Shown piece by piece: positions 1 through 6,784 of a stretch of DNA of 13,025 bases (its first letter is position 1; each line of letters starts with the position of its first letter). Below the pieces are notes generated by a model. That model saw nothing but the letters and a program-made list of their open reading frames with translations, did not search any database and had not been told where the DNA came from. The translations under genes and the position numbers were made by a program. The stretch comes from JBBDIK01 sp964640385 (GTDB lineage Bacteria; Actinomycetota; UBA4738; JBBDHU01), in NCBI GenBank assembly GCA_964640385.1, contig CAZXFL010000036.1, forward strand, positions 1-13,025, given 5' to 3'.

Positions 1-89
1 GCGGTAGCCGCGGTGATCAGGGCTCGGAACTACACCACTTCAGGGGACACGACTCAAACCTGCAGGTCGCCTCCCCTATAAACAATCCG

Positions 90-119
90 GTGCTTCATCG
101 TCAACACCAGAGCTAATGT
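90..119 (+). promoter_or_regulatory. Promoter of truncated integrase copy (leaderless type)
   Basis: A -35-like GTGCTT (90-95), an 18-nt spacer and a TAATGT -10 box (114-119, fitting the actinobacterial TAnnnT consensus) lie 9 nt upstream of the ATG at 129. No ribosome binding site sits in front of that ATG, so a leaderless or near-leaderless transcript is likely. The same arrangement, with related sequence, precedes the intact integrase at 11843-11872. The call rests on this conservation and spacing, not on expression data. Confidence 0.5.
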
Positions 120-128
120 TCGACGTCC

Positions 129-470
129 ATGCAACCGGAGGAAGAAACCGGCACGTTCGGGGAGTACCTGGTTTTCTGGCTGGATCACGCCCGGGGACGG
201 GTTCGGGCAAAGACCTGGGAGGGCTACGAGTGCCTCGTCCGAGTCCACGCCCGCCCGGCCCTCGGGGAGATCGCGCTCGCCGACCTCTCCCCTCTTGATA
301 TCCAGGGTCTTTATTCAACGCTGCTCGCCAGAACCCCGCCGCTTTCGGGCGGGACGGTCCTTAACCTTCACCTAGTTCTCACCCAGGCACTTTCGCAGGC
401 CGTTCGCTGGGGGTACCTCGTCAATCCTCGGGCAAGATCTTCATCGTGCACGGCCATGACGATGGCTTAA
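129..470 (+). pseudogene. Tyrosine recombinase, 5' fragment (core-binding domain only)
   Basis: The first 98-99 codons match the intact integrase at 11881. By my count 275 of 296 bases agree, with no gaps. The differences cluster in the first 72 bases (14); the next 224 bases differ at only 7. The fragment holds the N-terminal SAM-like core-binding domain and ends before the catalytic domain, so the R-K-H-R-H-Y residues are all absent. Identity stops sharply after the GTCAA at 420-424. The frame then runs through about 14 unrelated codons to a TAA at 468-470, reading the TIR-like gene below out of frame. An upstream ATG at 116 is out of frame here, which supports 129 (and 11881 in the intact copy) as the conserved start. 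It cannot be a working recombinase. Confidence 0.85.
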
Positions 471-886
471 AGGAACGGGTAGCCCGGTTCGTATCTCAGC
501 TCGGCAAGGTGCCGGTCATCCTTCATGAGCAAGCGAACAAGGGTCGAACCATTATCGAGAAGTTCGAGGATGAGACCCCTGACGCTGACTTCGCCATCGT
601 CCTCCTGACCGGGGACGATTTCGGAGGGTCGGGCGAGCCGTCCGTTGAGGGATCACACGTGCGGGCTCGACAGAATGTGGTCTTCGAGTTTGGCTACTTC
701 GCTGGGATGATCGGCCGTTCTAGGGTCGCAGCCTTGGTCCCTGCAAACGCGGACCTGGAGTTTCCCTCGGATCTGGATGGGCTGCTTCGTATTGCCGTGG
801 CGGAGGATGACGGGTGGAAGCTCAAGCTGGCCAAGGAAATGAAGTCTGCGGGTCTTGATGTCGACTTGAATCGAGTCGTTGAATAG
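446..886 (+). CDS. TIR-like domain protein (PF10137 type), 5'-truncated remnant
   Basis: The product resembles the TIR-like family annotated as predicted nucleotide-binding or CAP12/Pycsar effector TIR (PF10137). Family landmarks, numbered from GTG 446: HGHD at 2-5, an ILHEQ segment at 25-29, GRTIIEKFE at 33-41, FAIVLLT at 49-55, RARQNVVFEFGYF at 73-85, and GWKLKLAKEM near the C-terminus. Glu81 in the FEFGYF motif is the conserved acid I would take as the catalytic residue. Family members in CBASS and Pycsar systems degrade NAD+ or rely on a sensor domain. The true frame continues upstream (GKIFIV at 431-445) to the junction at 424/425. There it meets the integrase fragment, so the first strand is cut and any N-terminal sensor domain is missing. 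No good start or ribosome binding site is visible. It is probably a dead remnant, though weak expression from GTG 446 cannot be excluded. No cyclase gene is nearby. Confidence 0.75.
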   Translation: MHGHDDGLKERVARFVSQLGKVPVILHEQANKGRTIIEKFEDETPDADFAIVLLTGDDFGGSGEPSVEGSHVRARQNVVFEFGYFAGMIGRSRVAALVPANADLEFPSDLDGLLRIAVAEDDGWKLKLAKEMKSAGLDVDLNRVVE

Positions 887-1054
887 CTCTTGAATCACGG
901 CGGGGAATCAAGACAGCGGTGTATCAATCCGCTGCTGCCGGCATTAGACCGCTGACGCAGCGCCCGGACGATGACTCGGCTGCGCTTCGCCAGCCAGCCG
1001 ACAGAGTGCGACGTCGCCCCAAGCGGGAGGGAGCACGGGCACGGGAGTCACTGG

Positions 1055-1618
1055 GTGTGTGAGAATCCGGAGATGGGGACTGTATCCGCCGCTCGGCGGC
1101 GATTTGCGGCAGCATGCTTGGTTCTGCTCACCGTCCTTACATCTGCTTGCAACGCCCGCGGACAGGATCCGGGTCCCGCGCCCTCCCCACCGAACGAATC
1201 ACCATCGCCCGGGAACCCACCTCCCCGCGGCGAGTTCCAAGCCGTGCTGCTGGATGATGAACAGGTCACCATCGGCTTGCACGGCTGGAGGTGCCGCGAG
1301 AGCGTGGATTGGGAGGTGGACGTGAACGAGTCATGGCGTAGCGGATCCGGCCGGGCCACATTCCTGCTCGGCCGTTCCGTCGGTGCGGGCCGGCTGCAAG
1401 GCTCCTCTTCCGGCTCCAACGGTCAAGGGGAGCTCCTTTCCTATCGATTCGACCTGGTGATTCGCCTCGTGGGGAGGCAAGCCTTGGTGGGGGGCACCAT
1501 CGACTTCTTGTCGCCTTCAGCCTCTGACATCGCTTCCTCTCCCGAGGTGGTTCGCCAAGAGGTGATCAAGCGGCGGCTCGGGATCGGGATGCCCAGCGAG
1601 GCTGTTTGCGATGGGTGA
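1055..1618 (+). CDS. Putative secreted lipoprotein, unknown function
   Basis: A 187-residue protein with a lipoprotein signal: a basic stretch (RRR at 14-16), a hydrophobic core and Cys32 in LTSAC as the likely lipidated residue. A Pro/Ser-rich linker follows (about residues 38-58), then a ~130-residue domain that I do not recognise. I chose GTG 1055 because GGGAG (1043-1047) lies 7 nt upstream. The in-frame ATG at 1073 has its GGAG too close, and an open frame from 971 would add a non-signal-like N-terminus. It stands alone on the plus strand between the TIR-like remnant and a tRNA scar. The C-terminal part has alternating hydrophobic segments that suggest a beta-rich extracytoplasmic domain. 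Function cannot be assigned from sequence alone. Confidence 0.65.
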   Translation: MCENPEMGTVSAARRRFAAACLVLLTVLTSACNARGQDPGPAPSPPNESPSPGNPPPRGEFQAVLLDDEQVTIGLHGWRCRESVDWEVDVNESWRSGSGRATFLLGRSVGAGRLQGSSSGSNGQGELLSYRFDLVIRLVGRQALVGGTIDFLSPSASDIASSPEVVRQEVIKRRLGIGMPSEAVCDG

Positions 1619-1710
1619 GCACCGAGCTCTCAGCGCGTTACGCCCGCCAAGGATTCTCGGAGAGGGTCGGCTCCTCGGACCAAGGATGGTCCGCGTCAAC
1701 TTGTTGGACA

Positions 1711-1739
1711 CCAGCAACGGTGGCCAGAACCGCTGCTGG
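1711..1739. repeat. Imperfect hairpin beside tRNA scar
   Basis: CCAGCA-A-CGGT pairs with ACCG-C-TGCTGG around a 7-nt loop, giving 10 base pairs and one A/C mismatch. It ends 19 nt before the tRNA 3' fragment. No T-tract follows on either strand, so an intrinsic terminator is unlikely. A recombinase or accessory-factor arm site of an old attachment region is one possibility, given its position. Confidence 0.45.
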
Positions 1740-1758
1740 TTGACTCAGGGCGTGACAG

Positions 1759-1806
1759 GGTTTCGTAAACCGCAGGTCGTCGGTTCGAGTCCGACCTCCG
1801 GCTCCA
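1759..1806 (+). other. tRNA-Thr(CGT) 3'-end fragment, probable attachment-site scar
   Basis: The segment holds everything from the anticodon loop to CCA. It has a loop TTCGTAA with anticodon CGT (1762-1768), 3' anticodon stem ACCGC (1769-1773), 5-nt variable region (1774-1778), T-stem GTCGG/CCGAC around TTCGAGT (1779-1795), acceptor 3' strand CTCCGGC (1796-1802), discriminator T and CCA (1804-1806). The matching acceptor 5' strand GCCGGAG and a D-arm are absent upstream. The 5' anticodon stem pairs only over 3 bases. A tRNA tail of this length is the classic core copied by tyrosine integrases that insert into tRNA genes. It is not a working tRNA. Confidence 0.85.
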
Positions 1807-1930
1807 CAGGAAGGGACACGGGCTTCGTACCGCAAGGGCCGCGTGGCTAGTCACCCTCGGGCTACTCGGGCCGATGAGGGGACCTATTATCGGGGGGGTG
1901 CGTCATCGCAGGCACTCTGAGTTGTGGGTG

Positions 1931-2131
1931 ATGCGCTACCGAGCTGCCCTCATTGCAGCCGGACTCGGCTTACTCGGATACGTGCTCGCGACGTGGGTCT
2001 TGATCCATCGCGGGCAATTCGTCACTGGGATTGGGTCCGGCTTCTCAAGCCGCTTTGGTTGCGGCCGCCCGACGCCCGAGGATGGTTGCGGCGCCGCTCA
2101 ACTAACTCAGCTACCCACGCCGGCGATGTAG
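1931..2131 (+). CDS. Doubtful small membrane protein
   Basis: This 66-residue frame from ATG 1931 has one clear hydrophobic segment (about residues 5-25), then a Gly/Ser-rich tail with two cysteines (GCGRP and DGCGAA). No convincing ribosome binding site precedes it, and a second frame overlaps the same bases, so it may be chance. The hydrophobic segment with a short extracytoplasmic tail would fit a single-pass membrane peptide. I do not recognise a family. Confidence 0.25.
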   Translation: MRYRAALIAAGLGLLGYVLATWVLIHRGQFVTGIGSGFSSRFGCGRPTPEDGCGAAQLTQLPTPAM

Positions 2132-2152
2132 GAACCGCGGCGAGGTAGCAGA

Positions 2153-2187
2153 CACTCGCGATCTACGAGTGACCGTCCCGGTATCAT
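2153..2187 (+). promoter_or_regulatory. Inverted repeat and -10 box upstream of the PD40 gene
   Basis: CACTCG (2153-2158) and CGAGTG (2166-2171) form a perfect 6-bp inverted repeat with a 7-nt spacer. TATCAT (2182-2187, TAnnnT type) ends 6 nt before GTG 2194, the spacing expected for a leaderless start. No clear -35 is visible, and no ribosome binding site precedes the GTG. The inverted repeat overlaps where a -35 would lie, so it could be an operator. Confidence 0.4.
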
Positions 2188-2193
2188 GATCCG

Positions 2194-3531
2194 GTGAACA
2201 AGGCCGTCGGGAATCCCGGAAAGCGAGGAGCATTTCGCGCAACCCTTGGACTGATCCTCGCATGCTTGGTCGTCCTCACAGGAGAACGCCTGCCCCCCGC
2301 CGCTGCCGCGTTTCCGTCAGTCAATGGCGACGTCGTTGCGTTGCGGTGGAACACCATCACCAACTCCGTTCGCGTCATCGGCATCAACGGGGTCGACGTT
2401 GGTGGCCCTGGCTCCGGCTTGGTCGATGTGGCCCAACCCGCGATCTCTCCGGACGGCACGATCGTTGCGTTGCGATCCGACGGAAGGTCCGCATCAAGCA
2501 CGACTGATATCTGGATCACCGATCTTGAAGGCAGCCTCACGCGAAAGGTGCCATCAACGGCGAATGCGTATTGGCCCGCCTGGTCACCGGACGGCTCCAA
2601 GCTCGCCTTCGCCAACGCGGGCGGTATCTGGATCGTCCCCGTCTACGGCTCGGCTGAGCTACAACTCGTCGTCGACAGCGGGACAGCCCCTGACTGGTCG
2701 CCCGACGGAACCAAGATCGCCTTCAGACGAAACGGCATATGGTCGGTCAACGTTGACGGAACCAACGAAGTAAACCTTTCAGGTCTTTCGGCCTGGTCAA
2801 GACCCGAGTGGTCACCGGATGCTACGAAGATCACGTTCGGTGCAGGCGGTGAGTACGCCGACGTCTTCGTCATGAACGCCGACGGATCGGGACTCACCAA
2901 CCTCACCAACGACCCGGAAGTATCCGAATTCGACCCAGCGTGGTCCCCGGATGGCAGCCGTATCGCCTACGTCCGGCACCCGGCCTCGGCACTCCTTAGT
3001 GCAGCCGAGATCTGGACGATGGATCCCGATGGGTCAGATGCCGTGCAGCTCACCAACAACTGGGGAAGCGAGAGTGCCGTGGACTGGCAGTCCGCGCATT
3101 CCGTTCCCGATGGTGTCATTCGCCATCCCACTCTGTTCTCGGACGTCGGCGATGGAATCCTCAACAGGACCGGGATCGAACAGACAGTCACAGGACGGAT
3201 GGTTCGACAGGGGCAAGCTGACTTTTCCATCAGGATCGAGGCCGATGGGCCGATCCCTGGGACGTTCCTCGTAAAGGGGTGCGAACGCCGGAAGGACTTC
3301 GCCGTCACTTACTGGAAGACCGGTACGGGCGACGTCACGAAATCGATCAAGCAGGGAACCTACGAAACCGGAACCCTCGCGGAGGGCCAGTACGAGATCA
3401 TCGACCTGGAAATGCGGGCGCTCGCGACAGCAGACCGGGGAACCACCAGATCATGCACCGTGACCACCACTTCCTCAACTGAAACGGGCATGACCGACGC
3501 CGTCAAGGCTGTGGCAAAGATCAAGGGCTAG
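2194..3531 (+). CDS. Secreted PD40 (WD40-like, TolB-type) beta-propeller protein
   Basis: A 445-residue exported protein. The N-terminus is a signal peptide: basic residues (KR at 10-11), hydrophobic core about 16-29, Ala-rich cleavage site near 36-40. Five PD40 blades follow, with ISPDG, WSPDGSKLAFA, WSPDGTKIAF, WSPDATKITF and WSPDGSRIAY repeats spread over about residues 85-270. The last ~130 residues, from VPDGVIRHP onward, form a separate beta-rich domain. I have seen this domain after PD40 repeats in soil actinobacteria, where it is possibly an adhesion or CARDB-like module. Propellers of this kind bind proteins or polysaccharides outside the cell. No enzyme motif is seen. It is monocistronic and converges on the minus-strand operon ending at 3813. 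The GTG start is supported by the signal peptide and the upstream -10 box. Confidence 0.85.
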   Translation: MNKAVGNPGKRGAFRATLGLILACLVVLTGERLPPAAAAFPSVNGDVVALRWNTITNSVRVIGINGVDVGGPGSGLVDVAQPAISPDGTIVALRSDGRSASSTTDIWITDLEGSLTRKVPSTANAYWPAWSPDGSKLAFANAGGIWIVPVYGSAELQLVVDSGTAPDWSPDGTKIAFRRNGIWSVNVDGTNEVNLSGLSAWSRPEWSPDATKITFGAGGEYADVFVMNADGSGLTNLTNDPEVSEFDPAWSPDGSRIAYVRHPASALLSAAEIWTMDPDGSDAVQLTNNWGSESAVDWQSAHSVPDGVIRHPTLFSDVGDGILNRTGIEQTVTGRMVRQGQADFSIRIEADGPIPGTFLVKGCERRKDFAVTYWKTGTGDVTKSIKQGTYETGTLAEGQYEIIDLEMRALATADRGTTRSCTVTTTSSTETGMTDAVKAVAKIKG

Positions 3532-3687
3532 AAGCTGTCGCCGCGGCGGGATCCTCACAGCTCGACAACCCGTCCCTTGACCAAGGCGGACCTAGTACGC
3601 CTTGCTTCAACCCTGCGCGAAGCCAGCCGCTGAACGACAACGCAATGCTTTCCCGAGAATCGGTCGGTGAAACCGCTGCCTTTTGGC

Positions 3688-3705
3688 GTCACGCTCCGCC
3701 GTGAC
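3688..3705. terminator. Hairpin between convergent genes
   Basis: GTCACG and CGTGAC form a perfect 6-bp stem with a 6-nt loop. It lies between the end of the PD40 gene (3531) and the end of the minus-strand operon (3813). Neither side has a strong T-tract; TTTT lies just upstream on the plus strand, giving GCCAAAA when read on the minus strand. A weak shared terminator is plausible from position only. The rest of 3532-3812 shows no gene. Confidence 0.3.
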
Positions 3706-3812
3706 TCTAATGGCCCGCCCCTAGGTCATCCCGGGCGTCGTTGGAAGGTCGCGGACCGCCGTCCTAGGATCGCCGCGTGTGCGTCGGTGTTCGGGACCGG
3801 TGGTTGCCGTTG

Positions 3813-5210
3813 CTAGGCGGGCCAAGAACCCTTGCTCTGAAGATACTGCGTCGCTTCTGGCTCATCGGCGAACTCGAGAAGACCACCGACCTTCTCACTC
3901 AGCACATTTCGAACCTCGGCCGGTGTAGCGAAGAAGAACTCCCGGCGTTCGTTGACCCGGTTGACTCGTTTCGCCGCGAACACTTTGTGAAGCTCAGCTT
4001 CGAGCGTCACGGCGTCCTCGGAGAAGAAGAGGGCGTGAACATCGAACGGGAACGGGACGGAAGCATCGCCGAGTTCGCGGACTCGATCCATAGGTTCGAG
4101 CCGACGGGTCATACCAATTTTGACCATACGCGGCCCGAGGGCCCCAGTGTTGCTTATCACGTAGACGTAGCCGGCCCGAATGTTTGCCGCTCGGTAGTCG
4201 TTCTGTTCGATGACTTGGTCGATGGCCTGAAGTTTCTCGCTTAGCTCGGCGACCGCAGCCTCGTCGCCATCCTTCTTCAGCGATTCGAGCGCATTGAGGT
4301 AGTGGCTGCGCTCCTTTGCGAGGCGGTCGCGCTCGGCGGCGAACTCTTGCTCGGCCTTGCGTTCCTCGCGCAGTCGTTCGCGTTCCTCGCGTACCGCCTC
4401 CTTCTCCTCCTGCACCTTCATCAGGAAGTCAGCCGTGAGCTCCAGCTCCTTGACACGCACTTCGTGATAGTCAGGGTTGATCCGCATCTCCATCATTGAG
4501 CCGAGCTTGACGATGGCCCTCACCGAGGCCTCGAGGCGCTTCTTGGCCGTGAGCACGTTGCCGACACGAAGGGCTCGAACGCAATTGTCGGCCTCGGCGT
4601 TGTACGCGCGGAGCATGAGCTTGGAGAACTCACCGGTCATCTTGCGGCCCTTCGCCAACGAGTTGTTGAATGTAAACATGTCCGAGGCGAGCACCGCTTC
4701 ACCGACTTTGATCATCTCCTTGATCTGCTCATCCAATGCGGCAAGTTGCTCCTTGTACTCGGCAGCGTTCTCCAAGGGATGGTGGTATCGATAGATTCCG
4801 ACCTCCTGAAGAACATGCTCGTCGTCGAGGTCAACGACATCAGAGTCAGAATCAGACGTGACCGACGAAGCGAGCCGGCTCAGTTCGGCTTCAAGCTCGG
4901 CGATGCGGGCAACATGCTGCTCACAGCCAACCTCCGAATGGTCGGTAACCGGCGGGTCGTCAAGGGGGCGGCTGGGCATCGAGGGAACAACCGTTGGGGT
5001 TGGTGCCTGAGCTGAGATCGGAGATGGTTCGGGGCCAGATACCGGCGCAGTAGGCACCACGCTCGCCGCGGGGAGGGCAACCCAAAACTCCCAGTCAGGT
5101 GGTGCCGACGGCCAGCTCGGGTCGGGTGTCCATCCATCCGGCGGGACCCAGTCGCCCGGCGGCACCTGCCACCCGGGCGGCGGGTTGAAGGAGTAGCCAC
5201 TGGCCGTCAT
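3813..5210 (-). CDS. DUF4041 protein with C-terminal GIY-YIG-type (T5orf172/Mug113) domain
   Basis: A 465-residue protein with four parts. Residues 1-45 form a Pro/Trp-rich segment (repeated PPGW and PDPSW units) common at actinobacterial N-termini. A disordered linker reaches about residue 95. A DUF4041-like region (about 130-260; FTFNNSLAKGRK and EADNCV are recognisable) runs into a charged Glu/Arg coiled coil (260-345). A T5orf172/Mug113-type domain occupies 346-440. In that last domain, GYVYVI (347-352) is the GIY strand and VKIGMT (363-368) the YIG strand. Arg376, Glu406 and His408 in AELH, and EFF (424-427 region) match the family pattern. GIY-YIG domains are metal-dependent DNA nucleases, and this variant is common in phages and mobile elements. 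The start ATG overlaps the stop of the upstream gene (ATGA), implying coupled translation. A role in DNA processing or defence is inference. Confidence 0.85.
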   Translation of the reverse strand: MTASGYSFNPPPGWQVPPGDWVPPDGWTPDPSWPSAPPDWEFWVALPAASVVPTAPVSGPEPSPISAQAPTPTVVPSMPSRPLDDPPVTDHSEVGCEQHVARIAELEAELSRLASSVTSDSDSDVVDLDDEHVLQEVGIYRYHHPLENAAEYKEQLAALDEQIKEMIKVGEAVLASDMFTFNNSLAKGRKMTGEFSKLMLRAYNAEADNCVRALRVGNVLTAKKRLEASVRAIVKLGSMMEMRINPDYHEVRVKELELTADFLMKVQEEKEAVREERERLREERKAEQEFAAERDRLAKERSHYLNALESLKKDGDEAAVAELSEKLQAIDQVIEQNDYRAANIRAGYVYVISNTGALGPRMVKIGMTRRLEPMDRVRELGDASVPFPFDVHALFFSEDAVTLEAELHKVFAAKRVNRVNERREFFFATPAEVRNVLSEKVGGLLEFADEPEATQYLQSKGSWPA

Positions 5211-6475
5211 CGACCGCGGACACCTTGAGATCCGTCGATGCCGACGAGGTCGTAGGCGCTCTTCGATACCGAGGCACCGAGGTGCTGCAACGTGGCGGGG
5301 GGAATAACGTTGGAAAGGTCGAAGGCTACGAACGATGCCCGCTCGCCGGCGACTGCCACAAGAGGGGTCCGCTGGTTAAGCCCGGTGGCCGGGTCGACTG
5401 CCTCGGTGGCTACGGTAAGTGCAATCGTGTTGACGTGCCCTGCGCGGTCGGCTTCGAAGACCTCGTGGAGCGTGCGAACAGCCACTTGGCAGATGACGCC
5501 CTCGTACCGATCCTTCTGCTCCTTCTTCGGGAGACTCGTCGAGGTGAGCTCGTCCCGCGCCTTGACGTACTTGTACTCCTTCTCTGTGGGCAGTCGGTCG
5601 GGGGACGAGACGAGCACCGTGAGCGCGAGCTCGTTGAGCTGAGAATCGAACTCGAATTCGTGCTCGACGGAAAGTGCTTCGGGGTACACCGAGTTGCCCA
5701 GCACGATTCCGACATACTCCTGGATGGCTGAGTCCTCCCCAACGTGAAGGCCGCGGATCAGCTCGTCCAGCCTCGCGTTCGCTTCATCTGCGGTCACCTG
5801 GCGCTCTTCGCATTCGCGGCGGTACTCATCTCGAGACTGCTCCAGCAGGGCCAGTCTCTGTTGCTCAGCAGCATCCCGCTCTTGAATCTGCTTCAGCTGA
5901 CGGGCGGGGATAGCCGCAGTCTCGGCCTGCCAGGCCTGATGGGCAGCATCGAAAGCTGCCTGAGTCGCGGCGACCTCCTCCGCGTGCTTCTTCTTGCCAC
6001 CGAATACTCCGCCTAAGCCCTTGGGAGCCTCCGGCTCGATCAGGACAGGCTCCGGGGGAGCCACGATTGGGGCCGTAGGCGGGGTCTCAACCTCGAGATC
6101 GGTGCGCCCGGACGGTGGGTGCTCCGCGACGACCCGCAACTGCTCCAGGTCAACAAAGTCGTCCACATCCAGCGTCGCCGAAAGTATCGAATCAATCTCG
6201 TCGTACGTTTCGGCCAGTTGAGCGTTGAGAGATGCGACTTCAGCCAGCTGCGCTTCTGCATGCAACCGCGCGGCTTCCCGCTCAGCCGCCTTCTGCTCAG
6301 CCGCCACAGAACGTGCCAGTTGCGCCTTCGCCCGCTCCGCCTGCTTGCGCGCCTGCTCAGCCTGACGCTGGGCTGCCGCATTCGCGCGCGCAGCCGCCCG
6401 CTCCGCCTGAAGTCGACGCTTCGCGGCAAGCTGATTCTGATGCTGCAGTTCTGCAAAGAAGCCACGCTTTGCCAT
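5207..6475 (-). CDS. Coiled-coil actinobacterial protein, partner of the DUF4041/GIY-YIG gene
   Basis: A 422-residue protein. An Ala/Gln/Arg-rich coiled coil spans about residues 10-95. A short conserved-looking segment (ETYDEIDSILSATLDVDDFV) follows, then a Pro-rich linker with GLGGVFGGKKK, a second coiled coil (about 170-260) and a ~150-residue C-terminal alpha/beta domain containing VYPEALSVEHEFEF and KYVKARDEL. I recall similar proteins (MxRRGFFAELQ start) in many actinobacteria as uncharacterised or vaguely restriction-associated, but I see no nuclease motif here. I chose ATG 6475 because GAAGGGG sits about 6 nt upstream and the MAKRGFFAEL start is family-like. The frame stays open to 6724 but that extension is repeat DNA. 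It shares an operon with the GIY-YIG gene through a 4-base overlap, so the two products probably act together. Confidence 0.8.
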   Translation of the reverse strand: MAKRGFFAELQHQNQLAAKRRLQAERAAARANAAAQRQAEQARKQAERAKAQLARSVAAEQKAAEREAARLHAEAQLAEVASLNAQLAETYDEIDSILSATLDVDDFVDLEQLRVVAEHPPSGRTDLEVETPPTAPIVAPPEPVLIEPEAPKGLGGVFGGKKKHAEEVAATQAAFDAAHQAWQAETAAIPARQLKQIQERDAAEQQRLALLEQSRDEYRRECEERQVTADEANARLDELIRGLHVGEDSAIQEYVGIVLGNSVYPEALSVEHEFEFDSQLNELALTVLVSSPDRLPTEKEYKYVKARDELTSTSLPKKEQKDRYEGVICQVAVRTLHEVFEADRAGHVNTIALTVATEAVDPATGLNQRTPLVAVAGERASFVAFDLSNVIPPATLQHLGASVSKSAYDLVGIDGSQGVRGR

Positions 6476-6566
6476 CCCGACCCCTTCTGTCGTCGCCGCG
6501 TCATGTTGCCATATCCACAACCCTTGCCGGAACCGGCAGAGGATGGCTCGCGGCCCGTGGCCGATG

Positions 6567-6652
6567 CTGTGGCCCGCCACAGTCCGCCAGAACCCCAGGT
6601 CGCGGGCTCTTGGGAAGAGCCCGCTGCTTGACCGCGGAACCCGAGCTACGGT
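6567..6652 (+). repeat. Second copy of the integrase upstream module (hairpins plus promoter)
   Basis: This stretch aligns with 11787-11872 upstream of the intact integrase. CTGTGG-N4-CCACAG (6567-6582) matches the same palindrome at 11787-11802. The following 18-20 bases (CGCCAGAACCCCAGGT) agree at 17 of 20 positions. CTGCTT, a 17-nt spacer and TACGGT (6624-6652) correspond to the -35 and -10 of the integrase promoter. Within it, GCGGGCTCTT-GGG-AAGAGCCCGC (6602-6624) is a perfect 10-bp hairpin that the other copies lack. It lies in the gap before the minus-strand operon and points the opposite way. Confidence 0.65.
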
Positions 6653-6658
6653 TCGCCC

Positions 6659-6784
6659 TTGCAGGCGGATGAACAGACCGGGTGCGCCGGCGCCAAGGGC
6701 AGGGCCACGATCGAGATCGGCCACGAGCCCTACGAGCAGAATCCAGGCAGAGACGCCCTACAGCGCGCCTACAGAATCCTCTGA
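6659..6784 (+). pseudogene. Chimeric 41-codon frame: integrase start fused to unknown gene tail
   Basis: From TTG 6659 the frame reads MQADEQTG, which aligns with MQTVEQTG at the start of the intact integrase (17 of 23 bases agree). After about codon 8 similarity ends. The frame continues as a soluble-looking tail (GRATIEIGHEPYEQNPG at about residues 14-30) to a TGA at 6782-6784. The TAnnnT box at 6647-6652 is 6 nt upstream, as in the leaderless integrase arrangement. The tail does not match any family I recognise, but its composition looks like the C-terminus of a real protein. Its last 27 bases overlap the end of the minus-strand lipoprotein gene. It is most likely a fusion scar left by recombination, not a working gene. 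Confidence 0.5.

Noticed and set aside
446..886. A functional CBASS or Pycsar system
   Set aside because: The TIR-like gene lacks its 5' part and no cyclase or other partner gene is present.
1690..1806. A complete tRNA-Thr gene
   Set aside because: No GCCGGAG acceptor strand or D-arm exists upstream and the anticodon stem pairs over only 3 bases.
1638..1835. Minus-strand frame containing GGRTRTDDLRFTK
   Set aside because: It is antisense to the tRNA 3' end; this peptide is a familiar spurious product of tRNA-overlapping open frames.
3533..3562. AGCTGT/ACAGCT terminator after the PD40 gene
   Set aside because: The loop is 18 nt and no T-tract follows, so chance pairing is as likely.
3777..4244. 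Plus-strand 155-codon frame
   Set aside because: It lies antisense to the GIY-YIG coding region, which has clear domains on the minus strand.
6476..6724. N-terminal extension of the coiled-coil protein to 6724
   Set aside because: The extension covers the repeat module; a good ribosome binding site and family-like start are at 6475.
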